DNA from: CAYLMG01 sp964464635
GTDB lineage: Bacteria > Planctomycetota > Phycisphaerae > Sedimentisphaerales > Anaerobacaceae
NCBI GenBank assembly: GCA_964464635.1
Contig: CAYXGT010000003.1
Coordinates: 1 to 64,000, forward strand
Length of the DNA stretch: 64,000 nt
Direction of reading: 5' to 3'
Of the stretch, positions 1 through 7,115 are shown piece by piece. The translations under genes were made by a program, and so were the position numbers. The notes under the pieces were generated by a model. The model had not been told where the DNA came from and did no database searches. It saw nothing but the letters and a program-made list of their open reading frames with translations. Within the stretch, counting starts at the first letter, position 1; each line of letters starts with the position of its first letter.

Positions 1-432
1 TATCAGCCATACGCCGACGCATTCCGGCTTAGCAATTATACGGGTGCCGGTAAATGCACTTTCGCCCCTGTCACTGATAAGCTCCCCCGTGAGCTTGTCG
101 TCCTTGAGCGTACCTTCGAAATCGGTGTCCATTTCGAAATCGCCCATAAAGACGGTTCTTGTGAAGGTAAGCTTGTTGTCTTTAAACTTGACATCGGATA
201 TATCATCGTCCTGGATACCCTCGTTCCAAACAATTTTCAGCGAGCCGTCGGCCTTTTTGGTAATCTCAAGCTTGTTCGACATCCGCCCGCCGCCACGCTC
301 GGTGACAATCTTCCAGTTACCGCAGATGCTCTCCTTTTCTGCTTTCTTTTCACCCTCGGCTAAAAGCACAGAAGCCGCCAAAAGTATAGACACAGTTGTT
401 AACGCCGCTAAAATTATTCTTGCTTTCTTCAT
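1..432 (-). CDS. Secreted protein of unknown function, 3' end beyond window
   Basis: The frame is open from an ATG at 432 to the left edge of the window, so only the first 144 residues are seen and the C-terminus is missing. An ideal Shine-Dalgarno TAAGGAGG lies at 443-450. The N-terminus MKKARIILAALTTVSILLAA with a following ASVLLAEG is a clear Sec signal peptide, cleaved probably after LLA. The mature part reads as a small beta-rich domain (CGNWKIVTERGGG..., then LKDDKLTGELISDRGES), the kind of lipocalin-like or 'cost of modification' beta domain often placed before a sugar-hydrolase domain in planctomycete secreted proteins. That last point is inference. No catalytic motif is visible in the part present. 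It faces the same way as the small gene at 476-673. Confidence 0.8.
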   Translation of the reverse strand, partial: MKKARIILAALTTVSILLAASVLLAEGEKKAEKESICGNWKIVTERGGGRMSNKLEITKKADGSLKIVWNEGIQDDDISDVKFKDNKLTFTRTVFMGDFEMDTDFEGTLKDDKLTGELISDRGESAFTGTRIIAKPECVGVWLI

Positions 433-475
433 AATTAAAATACCTCCTTAGAAAATAAAATAAAGTTAATAAATT

Positions 476-673
476 CTATTTTGCCTCGAAATCACCGCAA
501 AAGGTATCAGCCGGCACCCTGGCCCAGTACGCCGTCTGAACCTCATCTTTAAGCAGTTGTTTATATGGATTGAAAGTTGCAGGATGCGGCGCCTTTTTAT
601 GGCACTCGCCCAGACCCTCATTTTCACTCAGCCGAACAAAAAACCTGCAATTTTCATATTTCTCTTCAGCCAT
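476..673 (-). CDS. Small conserved-looking cysteine protein (65 aa)
   Basis: I chose the ATG at 673 over a TTG two codons upstream because CAGGGA sits 7 nt before the ATG. The 65-residue product has Cys9, Cys24-His25 and Cys59 in the pattern NCRFF...GECHKKAPHP...WARVPADTFCGDFE. The C-terminal W-x-V-x-x-D-x-F-CGDF block resembles a family of small uncharacterised bacterial proteins whose few cysteines look suited to metal or cluster binding. No signal peptide or membrane segment is present. It lies 40 bp upstream of the start of the secreted protein gene (1-432) on the same strand and could be cotranscribed with it. Function unknown. The reading frame is supported by the conserved-looking cysteines and the SD, not by any comparison I could run. 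Confidence 0.6.
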   Translation of the reverse strand: MAEEKYENCRFFVRLSENEGLGECHKKAPHPATFNPYKQLLKDEVQTAYWARVPADTFCGDFEAK

Positions 674-853
674 ACCCAAATCCCTGATATTTACAATTTC
701 TCATATACAAAACCAGCTGCAAAACAATCCTTTCGGGCCTTGCATACTACCAAACAATCGCAAAAATTGCAATTAATTACTTTTCTTTATTTTGACGGCT
801 GATTTTTTCACATATTTTGAAACTGAGAGCTGCAATTTACAGGATAAAAAGAC

Positions 854-939
854 TGCCGAAGGCGGGAGTCGAACCCGCACGAGGTTTAAGCCTCACGGGA
901 TTTTGAATCCCGCGCGTCTGCCAGTTCCGCCACTTCGGC
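854..939 (-). tRNA. tRNA-Leu (anticodon CAA)
   Basis: The 86-nt minus-strand sequence begins GCCGAAG and ends CTTCGGC plus discriminator A, forming a full 7-bp acceptor stem. The anticodon arm is CGGGA-TTCAAAA-TCCCG, giving anticodon CAA (codon UUG). A long variable arm and the T-arm GCGGGTTCGACTCCCGC are present, as expected of a class II leucine tRNA. CCA is not encoded. Confidence 0.96.
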
Positions 940-954
940 GTAATTGAAAATATA

Positions 955-983
955 ATGATAGACAAAAAACGAAATTCAGTCAA
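955..983 (-). promoter_or_regulatory. Predicted sigma70-type promoter of tRNA-Leu
   Basis: On the minus strand TTGACT (978-983), a 17-nt spacer and TATCAT (955-960) stand about 15 nt upstream of the tRNA 5' end. The -35 box lies in the first unit of the 19-bp tandem repeat, and each further unit carries the same TTGACT. Confidence 0.6.
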
Positions 984-1050
984 CAATCAATCAAACAGTC
1001 AATAATCAATCAAACAGTCAACAATCAATCAAACAGTCAATAATCAATTA
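977..1050. repeat. 19-bp tandem repeat, about 3.9 copies
   Basis: Units start at 977, 996, 1015 and 1034 with consensus CAGTCAAyAATCAATCAAA. Odd and even copies differ by c/t at one position (caaCaatc versus caaTaatc), suggesting a 38-bp higher-order unit. The array spans the end of proB: its stop codon (1037-1039) lies in the last copy. On the minus strand each unit reads TTGACT, a near-consensus -35 box facing tRNA-Leu. Confidence 0.9.
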
Positions 1051-2137
1051 AGACTATGTCTTCGGGAATTGCAACGACGTCCCTGTGCTCGGGGCCGAGA
1101 AGCTTTCGGATTTCGGTGCTGTGCCTGCCGATGAGCGATTTTAGCTGCGAGCTGCTCAGGCTTGTAACAGCCTTGGCACTGTCGTTCAACATAACTACAT
1201 CACCGGCTTCGAAAGTGCCTTTGACGGCGACCACGCCGCTGGGCAAAAGACTTTTGCGCTTCTCAACGGCCCGAAAGGCGCCGTCGTCAATAACTATTGT
1301 TCCCGCTGCGGTGCTATTGAGTATCCAGCGGGAGCGATTGCTCAATTTGCGTTTCGGCATAAAAACGGTACCGATTTGCGAGCCTGAAACAATCCGAGTG
1401 ATAACATTAGTGATTCTTCCATTGGCAAGGACTATTCGACAGCCGGCATTGGATGCGATTTTTGCAGCTTCCAGTTTCGTCTTCATACCGCCTGTCGCGT
1501 GCCTGCTGCCCTTTTTGCCGGCACTTTTTACGATGTCATCGGTAATCTCGTAAACAGCGTCGATCGGCTTCGCATCCTCGAATCTGCGAGGGTCCTTGTC
1601 GTAAAGGGCGTCGATGTCACTGAGCATTATCAGCAAATCCGCGTCGATTTTGCTTGCGACCAGCGCGCTGAGCTTGTCGTTGTCGCCGAAGGTCGAGCCG
1701 ATTTCGTCGGTGCTGACAGAGTCGTTCTCGTTGAGTATGGGTATGACCGACAATTTCAACAGTGTCTCAATCGAGTTGCGAAGGTTCAAATATGTCTTTC
1801 TGTTATTGAGCACTTCAGCGGTGAGCAGGACCTGAGCGGTATTGACACCGTAACGCAGGAAAGCCTTCCGGTATTCAGCCATAAGAAGCGGCTGACCGAT
1901 AGCGGCACAGGCCTGACGAACCTTCATACCGTGCAGTTTCGGCTCGGCGGCAAGTTGGCCCGCACCCATCCCAATCGCGCCGGAGGTTACTATGACGACT
2001 TCTCTGCCGTCTTTAAGCAAACCGCTTACCTGGCGGGCGATTTTTTGAACGTAGGCGGTGTCGATACCGCCGGCTTTCGAGAGTGTGTTCGTGCCGATTT
2101 TTATTACTATTCTTTTAACCTGGCTGAAGTCACGCAT
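1037..2137 (-). CDS. proB: Glutamate 5-kinase
   Basis: Catalyses ATP-dependent phosphorylation of L-glutamate to gamma-glutamyl phosphate, the first step of proline synthesis in the cytosol. The 366 residues match the two-domain family. An amino-acid-kinase domain (residues ~8-260) has VIKIGTNTLS at 11-20, TSGAIGMGAG at 51-60, NENDSVSTDEIG at 136-147, LSDIDALYDKDPR near 172-184 and the GGMKTK block near 216. A C-terminal PUA domain follows (from ~275, SRWILNSTAAG). Length is normal. No proA is adjacent, so the pathway is split elsewhere. The last codons and the stop lie inside a 19-bp tandem repeat. The next gene upstream on this strand is the TrlF-like ATPase, nearly 800 bp of repeat-filled DNA away, so this gene probably has its own promoter. 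Confidence 0.96.
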   Translation of the reverse strand: MRDFSQVKRIVIKIGTNTLSKAGGIDTAYVQKIARQVSGLLKDGREVVIVTSGAIGMGAGQLAAEPKLHGMKVRQACAAIGQPLLMAEYRKAFLRYGVNTAQVLLTAEVLNNRKTYLNLRNSIETLLKLSVIPILNENDSVSTDEIGSTFGDNDKLSALVASKIDADLLIMLSDIDALYDKDPRRFEDAKPIDAVYEITDDIVKSAGKKGSRHATGGMKTKLEAAKIASNAGCRIVLANGRITNVITRIVSGSQIGTVFMPKRKLSNRSRWILNSTAAGTIVIDDGAFRAVEKRKSLLPSGVVAVKGTFEAGDVVMLNDSAKAVTSLSSSQLKSLIGRHSTEIRKLLGPEHRDVVAIPEDIVLIDY

Positions 2138-2241
2138 ATTTTTTCTCTGTTAGACAATTACAATATCAAGCAATTGATTTTAAGTGGTAGATGGTGAGTT
2201 GTAAAGGCAGAAATTGGATGCTCGATGCTTGATTTAATTTT

Positions 2242-2524
2242 ACCGCAGAGCTCACCGAGAACGCAGAGAAAATAAGAGCACAAGTCACAATTTAAAAGTC
2301 AAAAGGAAAAATAAACCACGAATAAACACGAAAGGACACGAATGAAAATTTAGCCACTGATTTCACAGATTTCACTGAAAATATTAAACACATAAAATGA
2401 AAAAAATAACCGCAGAGGTCACAAAGAACGCAGAGAAAAAAACGATTACGAATTAACACGAAAAGGCACTAATACCTAACTCACCTAAGGCATAAATTAT
2501 TTAATCACTGATTTCGCTGATTGA
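2242..2524. repeat. Interspersed modular repeats, left of the TrlF-like gene
   Basis: Three short modules each occur twice. Module A, starting ACCGCAGAG and ending GAACGCAGAGAA, is at 2242-2270 and 2409-2437 (26 of 29 bases identical). Module B (CACGAATnAACACGAAA type) is at 2315-2344 and 2445-2473. Module C (CACTGATTTCrCnGATT type) is at 2353-2378 and 2503-2524. The order A-B-C is repeated. They are non-coding and belong to the dispersed word-like repeats seen in intergenic DNA of many planctomycetes and deltaproteobacteria. Related modules in the opposite orientation lie at 5825-5925. Together with the two remnants at 2586-2903 this fills the 790-bp gap 2138-2927, where I see no intact gene. 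Confidence 0.75.
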
Positions 2525-2585
2525 ATTGATTTTATCATTTCAGTCCTTGGGACTCCAGACGGAGGATAACAGGATTCCATTGCTT

Positions 2586-2759
2586 TTAATGTAATATGAA
2601 ATCAATATCGAGAACTGTTATTTCTCCATCCCCGTCTATATCTGCTCTATTAAGGGTTTGTGCGCATTGATGGCAGTTAAGGATTGTCTTAAGGTATTTC
2701 TTTTCTAATAAAGGCGGTACAAAATCATAGAACTTCTTCTCATTCGGGAATTTGTCTAT
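2586..2759 (-). pseudogene. Remnant of a dockerin-type protein C-terminus
   Basis: A 57-codon open stretch on the minus strand has no start codon of its own and opens just after an in-frame stop at 2760-2762. It ends ...NRADIDGDGEITVLDIDFIL-H-stop, a calcium-binding EF-hand/dockerin loop (D-x-D-G-D-G-x-I) as found at the C-termini of secreted proteins elsewhere in the window. Preceding residues include NCHQCAQTLN, a C-x-x-C pair. I read it as the tail of a lost secreted protein whose front has been replaced by repeat DNA. It could alternatively be a small gene with an unusual start. Confidence 0.5.
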
Positions 2760-2795
2760 TTACTCAATCATCAATCGAAAATCAGAAATCGGAAA

Positions 2796-2903
2796 TTAAA
2801 ATGCCTCTTTCCCATCGGGTACAGAAAACGCCCGCCTCGCAATAATCTTTGCGTACTGATAATAAATCAAATCCCGTATTGTCTCTACTTCCCTATCCGG
2901 CAT
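2796..2903 (-). pseudogene. Truncated N-terminus of an HNH-type small protein
   Basis: The frame from ATG 2903 encodes 35 residues, MPDREVETIRDLIYYQYAKI followed by IARRAFSVPDGKEAF, then stops exactly where AT-rich repeat-like DNA begins. The first residues resemble, from memory, the start of a ~130-residue HNH-type nuclease family (ETIRDLIYYQYAKIIA). The remaining HNH part is absent here, so this looks like a 3'-truncated relic. Family assignment is inference. Confidence 0.45.
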
Positions 2904-2927
2904 TATTCTTATAGTTTTGTTAAAGCA

Positions 2928-5711
2928 TTAGAAACCATACTTCTTTTTTCTTAAATCAAACGCTTTTCGTCCGCCTTCCATTATCGTTGTAATAGCTTCT
3001 CTTATTTCTTTGACATCAATTGAGCCAGTATTTTCAATTTTTCCTTTGTTTCGGTTTGTTTCAGATTCATAGTCGCAATGAATCACAAGCTCTGCATCAC
3101 CATTTACTACTAAATTTGCATCATGACTGGCAAAAATTATTTGTCTTCTTTGTTTTGCTTCCCAGATACTTTGAATAATCTCTTCAATTACTTTTTTGTC
3201 TAAATCATCCTCTGGCTGATCAATTATTAATTGTCCCTCTTCTTCTTGCAAGAGAACTTTTAACAACGCAGTTGCTTGTTGTCCCGCCGAAGCATCTTCA
3301 AAAGGTATTGCATCTCTATTTTTTTGATAGTAGAATATTGGCATGTCATTAAGACTGGTAAAAGCGATTTCAAACCACTTATCGGGGGTAAGTTTTTCTA
3401 TTATGACACGTTTCGCAGTATCTCCCAATTCCCATGAGTCAAGCGGTGGGATATTTTCTTTATCCAGTACATCACTAGCTTCCATTTCGGCAAAGATTCT
3501 CAGTTCTTTTAGCAGTTGAGACCATTTTTCGACAGGACTTTCAGATTTTACAATTATACTTTTTAGATTATCCCAACGGTCCTGAGAAATTCTTGCACCT
3601 TTAAGCGCTTCATTTAATTTTTTGATCGCATCCTCAATATCTGCTCCGCGTCTCAATTCTGCCCTAATTTCTGCCCCGGATTTTTCATCCAATGTCCTGC
3701 ATTGCTCTTCTAATAAATTAGCCTTCTGATTATGCGAAGAAACCCACTCATTTAACTTAGCCGAAAACTTAGTCTCTGCATTATCGAGTGTTTTGATTTC
3801 TTTCTTTAATTCTACAATTCTGTTTCCTACAGTACTTAATAAATCCATTACATTTTTAAGTTGTTGAATTTTACCTTTATGAGCCAAAGTTTTCTGGCTC
3901 GCATCTTCGTATCTTTGCAAGAAATCATCGTACCCCTTTTTGTAAGTTACTACCAAATCATCTAAGCTTTTCTTATTTCCAGAAATCTCCTGTTGTAATT
4001 CTTCTATTGCCTTTCCAGCCTTCTCAAGCAATTCATCAGCTTCATTGAATATCAAGCTCACTTCTGGTGTAAGTTCTTCTACCCCCTCCGGCAGGCTTAG
4101 ACCAACAGCTATTTCCGTATGCAGTTTATCAAAATCCGTCAAAACGGCGTTGACTTTTTTCTCATAAGATTCAACAAGTGCTAAATCCTTTTTTCTTTTT
4201 GGATATTCCTCAATAACTTTTCTAGTATCTGCATCAATTGTTGGTAATGATTTTTGAATGGCTTCCTCTTGTGACTCCAGCGATACTTTTTGAGCAATTA
4301 AATCTCTTTTGGTTCTTTCTTTTTGGCGCCGTTGTATTACTTCCTGATAAAGGCTTTTGCATTCTGTGCGAAGATTATCTATATTTTCATCAAACTTTTT
4401 GACATCTTCCTGTATTGGTTGAATAATGAACCTTTGTAGTTCCTCTGTTCTGTTGCTAACTGTTGATAATTGTTTTTGGCTGTAAGACTGAATTGGGAAG
4501 TTCTGCCTAATGTAATCTTCAGTTATTTCTTTGTGTGGCCCTCCTTCAACCTGAAGATACTTAGTGTTTTCTTCGAAATTATGTACTATTGTTTGATTTG
4601 AACCTTCTATAATCCAATGTATCTTGAGAACAGGTTTTAGCTTCAATAAAGTATCGTCTATAAATTTTCTTCTCTCTCCAGACAACTCTTGGTCATGCAG
4701 ACCAAAACGTAAATATTCAAGAATAGTTGATTTGCCGGTTCCGCGCCCTCCGATCAGAGCATTATATTGCGGGTTGAACTCAACATTTATCGGCCCCATG
4801 AAACTACTGTTGCTGACTTCGATTTTAGAAATGAATTTCGTTGGTAATATCGGTTCATTTTGAGAAATACGCGACTCTTTCGCTAAGCAAGCTTGTCTCA
4901 ATGCTTCCGCTGTTGGTTGTGCAAATTTGACCCATGTATTTCTTTTACCCAAATCAGCAAAATCTTCGAGTCTTGAATCAGTCGTCTGAAAAACACCAAT
5001 AGGCTTATTGCCGTAGTTTACATCTGTTCCAATAAATAGATGTTTCTTTTGATGATCTCTCCAATCCTGTTCAATATATCCACCTACACAGGGCATCTGT
5101 GCAAAATGGCAATTGAAACCGTCTCTAAGAATTGTCTTATAACCACTATCGCCAACATGAGGTAGGATTATATACTTTCCTTTTAGTCTCCTGCTAGCAT
5201 ATGTACTTATCTTCTCATCTAATTCCAAAAGGTCAAAATCTATCGGATTAACAGAAGGTCCGTCTGTATGGTTATCAGAATATGTGTTGCCGATTCCGAT
5301 GGCTTCTAGTAATTCTGCTTGAGTTGTAGGATCTGAGTCTGCATCCAACAAAATGATACATTGGCATGGAACACTTAAAGTAACCTCAATTCCAGGAAAA
5401 ATTATAGGATTTTGTTTTTCTGGTTGGATGAGAACGCTATCCCAATTTGGAATTCCAGAAGCATTATTCTCTTCTTGAGCTGCCACCTGAAAATACTTAA
5501 TAAAACAGATATCGTGATGATCCGTAATACCTACTGCTTGAATTCCTAATTCTCGACATTTAGCAATAAATCTGCGAGCGAACGTCAACCTCTCTTCATC
5601 TGAAAGGGGTTTTCGATTTGGCCATATTGTTATGCCATCACCAACCCATATGGCATCTCTTGGTGAGTGAATTTGAAAATCTGTTTTATAGAAATGTGCT
5701 CCTTTATCCAT
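2928..5711 (-). CDS. PHP-domain/SMC-like AAA ATPase (TrlF-like), candidate defence gene
   Basis: The 927-residue protein has three parts. Residues ~8-290 form a PHP-type metal phosphoesterase-like domain: TDFQIHSPRD at 10-19, GITDHHD at 61-67, PGIEV at 106-110, LPHVGD at 183-188, GTDVN near 228. An SMC/Rad50-type ATPase head follows: Walker A GGRGTGKST at 321-329. A long charged coiled-coil region occupies ~430-760. The second head half has SAGQQ near 807 as a signature-like motif, Walker B LIIDQPEDDLD at 828-838 and a switch His in FASHD. This architecture is that of the TrlF-family AAA-like ATPases, cytosolic proteins often found in variable or defence regions. Their reaction is not established to my knowledge. 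The gene stands alone between repeat-filled spacers, which suits mobility. Lower G+C and A/T-rich codons than the flanking nif/cys genes suggest transfer. Confidence 0.85.
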   Translation of the reverse strand: MDKGAHFYKTDFQIHSPRDAIWVGDGITIWPNRKPLSDEERLTFARRFIAKCRELGIQAVGITDHHDICFIKYFQVAAQEENNASGIPNWDSVLIQPEKQNPIIFPGIEVTLSVPCQCIILLDADSDPTTQAELLEAIGIGNTYSDNHTDGPSVNPIDFDLLELDEKISTYASRRLKGKYIILPHVGDSGYKTILRDGFNCHFAQMPCVGGYIEQDWRDHQKKHLFIGTDVNYGNKPIGVFQTTDSRLEDFADLGKRNTWVKFAQPTAEALRQACLAKESRISQNEPILPTKFISKIEVSNSSFMGPINVEFNPQYNALIGGRGTGKSTILEYLRFGLHDQELSGERRKFIDDTLLKLKPVLKIHWIIEGSNQTIVHNFEENTKYLQVEGGPHKEITEDYIRQNFPIQSYSQKQLSTVSNRTEELQRFIIQPIQEDVKKFDENIDNLRTECKSLYQEVIQRRQKERTKRDLIAQKVSLESQEEAIQKSLPTIDADTRKVIEEYPKRKKDLALVESYEKKVNAVLTDFDKLHTEIAVGLSLPEGVEELTPEVSLIFNEADELLEKAGKAIEELQQEISGNKKSLDDLVVTYKKGYDDFLQRYEDASQKTLAHKGKIQQLKNVMDLLSTVGNRIVELKKEIKTLDNAETKFSAKLNEWVSSHNQKANLLEEQCRTLDEKSGAEIRAELRRGADIEDAIKKLNEALKGARISQDRWDNLKSIIVKSESPVEKWSQLLKELRIFAEMEASDVLDKENIPPLDSWELGDTAKRVIIEKLTPDKWFEIAFTSLNDMPIFYYQKNRDAIPFEDASAGQQATALLKVLLQEEEGQLIIDQPEDDLDKKVIEEIIQSIWEAKQRRQIIFASHDANLVVNGDAELVIHCDYESETNRNKGKIENTGSIDVKEIREAITTIMEGGRKAFDLRKKKYGF

Positions 5712-5824
5712 ATTTCCATCCTAAATAGTTATATCCTTTTTCTAAAGCAATGTAGCTATTTAATAATTCCCATAAATTCTACCCAATCCTTATCCTTTTT
5801 CAATGGCAAATATTTTCTTTTTTT

Positions 5825-5925
5825 TAATTAAATCCGTGCAAATCCGCGTAATCCGCGGTTGATTTTCCCTTTTGACGTGTGGCTTTTGACTAATTTTCTT
5901 CGTTCCCTTCGTGTTCTCAGTGGTG
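5825..5925. repeat. Interspersed modular repeats, right of the TrlF-like gene
   Basis: Read on the minus strand, 5893-5925 is a module of the CACTGAGAACACGAAGG type and 5825-5865 is a module of the CGCGGATTACGCGGATTTG type. These are the same class of word-like repeats as at 2242-2524 but in inverse orientation relative to them. The open frame across them (5790-6050) is a by-product of the repeat. Confidence 0.65.
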
Positions 5926-5972
5926 AAAATAACCATTAACTGAAAGCACAGCCAGGATGGCCGTGCTACATT

Positions 5973-6106
5973 AGCGCGCAAGATGTTGCAAGGGGGTAAT
6001 TGGAAAATCCGATTTTTTTGAAATTTTTTTAATCCTTTAATCACAAGCACTTACGTCATGTTACGGATTTAAAAAACGTAAAAGCGCGCAAGATCGTGCA
6101 AGGGGG
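5973..6106. repeat. 24-bp direct repeat pair, 110 bp apart
   Basis: The blocks at 5973-5996 and 6083-6106 both begin AGCGCGCAAGAT and end TGCAAGGGGG, differing at two positions. Just before the first copy (5946-5969) is a short dyad GCAC...GGC/GCC...GTGC. The rest of the gap, 6107-6325, is purine-rich low-complexity DNA (runs of cagaacacagaa / ggcggagg type, and a ctcgattctcgatacc block). I see no gene in it. Confidence 0.6.
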
Positions 6107-6341
6107 AGCAAGTATGGGGGACGGAGGGAAAAACAGAACACAGAATACAGAACACTGGACACAGAAGACAGAGGGCAGAAGGCGGAGGGCAGAAAGGGAA
6201 CGTTCAACGTAGAACTTTGAATCCACCTTCGTCTCTTAGAGACTACGGTGGACAGGCATCCAACTTTCAATAAAAGGCGGAGGATGGATACTCGATTCTC
6301 GATACCGAATACGAGACAAAAATTAGGCGGAGGATATGTTG

Positions 6342-7034
6342 ATGAAATGCTGTGTGAAATGCAGTTACGCGAGGCGGATAAAGGGGAAGCTTTGCTGCGT
6401 GAAAAATTCTCCCTCGGCAGATGAAGAGAGCGGGACAGCAAGATGGCCTATTGTTCAGAAAGAATACTACTGCGGAAGCTATCAATCACCAGAAGATAAA
6501 TTCAGCATAGAAAAAAGTTTGTGCGAGCTGGCGATAGAATATGATATCTTCGGGCCTTTCTGTAAGATAGCACTGACACAGGGTAAATATGCAAAGGTTG
6601 ACCCGGAAGATTTTATACGGCTCAGCCAGTTTCGATGGCACTGTAATAATCGAAGGCATACGAGCTATGCAATCCGAAACAGATGGGAAGGAAAGAAAAG
6701 GAAAAAGATAACGATGCACAGAGAGGTAATGAACACGCCGGAAGAATTAGTGTGCGACCATATTAACCGAAACGGTCTTGATAACAGGAAAGGAAATCTT
6801 CGCAACTGCACGCAAAGAGAAAACAGCCTGAACAACGGTGCGTACAGCGGCTCGACATCGAGGTATAAAGGAGTGTACCGGAACAGGAGTGCGGAAAAAT
6901 GGGCGGCGTGTATAAAAGGTGACGGCAGGAAGATTCATTTAGGCTATTTCGAGAGTGAAAAAGATGCGGCGAAGGCGTACGATAAGGCGGCAAAAAAATA
7001 TTTCGGTGAATTTGCATGTTTGAATTTTCCTTAA
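6342..7034 (+). CDS. HNH endonuclease with AP2 DNA-binding domain
   Basis: I chose ATG 6342 (230 aa) because GGAGG at 6329-6333 is 8 nt upstream, while the in-frame ATG at 6336 has only 2 nt spacing. Residues 1-46 carry a Cys-rich block (CCVKC, LCCVK, YYCGSY) that looks like a zinc-binding domain. Residues ~75-156 form an HNH nuclease of the homing-endonuclease kind (MHREVM at 125-130, then VCDHINRNGLDN, GNLRNCT). Residues ~162-228 form an AP2 domain (SRYKGVYRNR..WAACI...LGYFESEKDAAKAYDKAA) that should bind DNA. HNH-AP2 proteins are typically mobile, intron- or phage-linked nucleases. Here no intron or phage gene is next to it. A Cys-rich front plus HNH plus AP2 is the unusual part. It sits in the repeat-rich patch with the TrlF-like gene, on the opposite strand. 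Confidence 0.85.
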   Translation: MKCCVKCSYARRIKGKLCCVKNSPSADEESGTARWPIVQKEYYCGSYQSPEDKFSIEKSLCELAIEYDIFGPFCKIALTQGKYAKVDPEDFIRLSQFRWHCNNRRHTSYAIRNRWEGKKRKKITMHREVMNTPEELVCDHINRNGLDNRKGNLRNCTQRENSLNNGAYSGSTSRYKGVYRNRSAEKWAACIKGDGRKIHLGYFESEKDAAKAYDKAAKKYFGEFACLNFP

Positions 7035-7045
7035 AAAAACGCAAG

Positions 7046-7068
7046 AAAAAAGTCGCCGTTCCGGCGAC
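7046..7068 (-). terminator. Intrinsic terminator of the sulfur/Fe-S operon
   Basis: On the minus strand GTCGCCG-GAA-CGGCGAC forms a perfect 7-bp stem (7052-7068) followed by six T (7046-7051), about 50 bp after the nifS stop. Confidence 0.8.
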
Positions 7069-7075
7069 TGCTAAA

Positions 7076-7096
7076 CCCTTCGACTTCGCTCAGGGC
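7076..7096. repeat. CCCT...AGGG dyad repeat, REP-like
   Basis: The 21-bp word starting CCCTTCGACTTCGCTCAGGG with CCCT/AGGG ends is a widely dispersed intergenic repeat type in bacteria. One copy is seen here, between terminator and nifS stop. Confidence 0.45.
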
Positions 7097-7115
7097 AGGC
7101 AATAAAGAAAAACAA

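Noticed and set aside
44..451. Plus-strand open frame at the left edge
   Set aside because: It is antisense to the secreted protein with a perfect Shine-Dalgarno and signal peptide on the minus strand.
977..1050. Possible CRISPR array
   Set aside because: The 19-bp units are contiguous with no unique spacers, so it is a plain tandem repeat. No cas gene is in the window.
1499..2197. Plus-strand open frame over proB
   Set aside because: Antisense to proB; no motif, and the minus strand encodes the complete kinase.
5790..6050. Minus-strand open frame of 86 codons
   Set aside because: Its residues are translations of the dispersed repeat modules (RITRICTDL-type words) and such frames recur as artefacts in repeat-rich spacers.
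6061..6485. Minus-strand open frames in the purine-rich spacer before the HNH gene
   Set aside because: Low-complexity Ser/Pro/Arg products from repeat DNA; no start signal and no motif.
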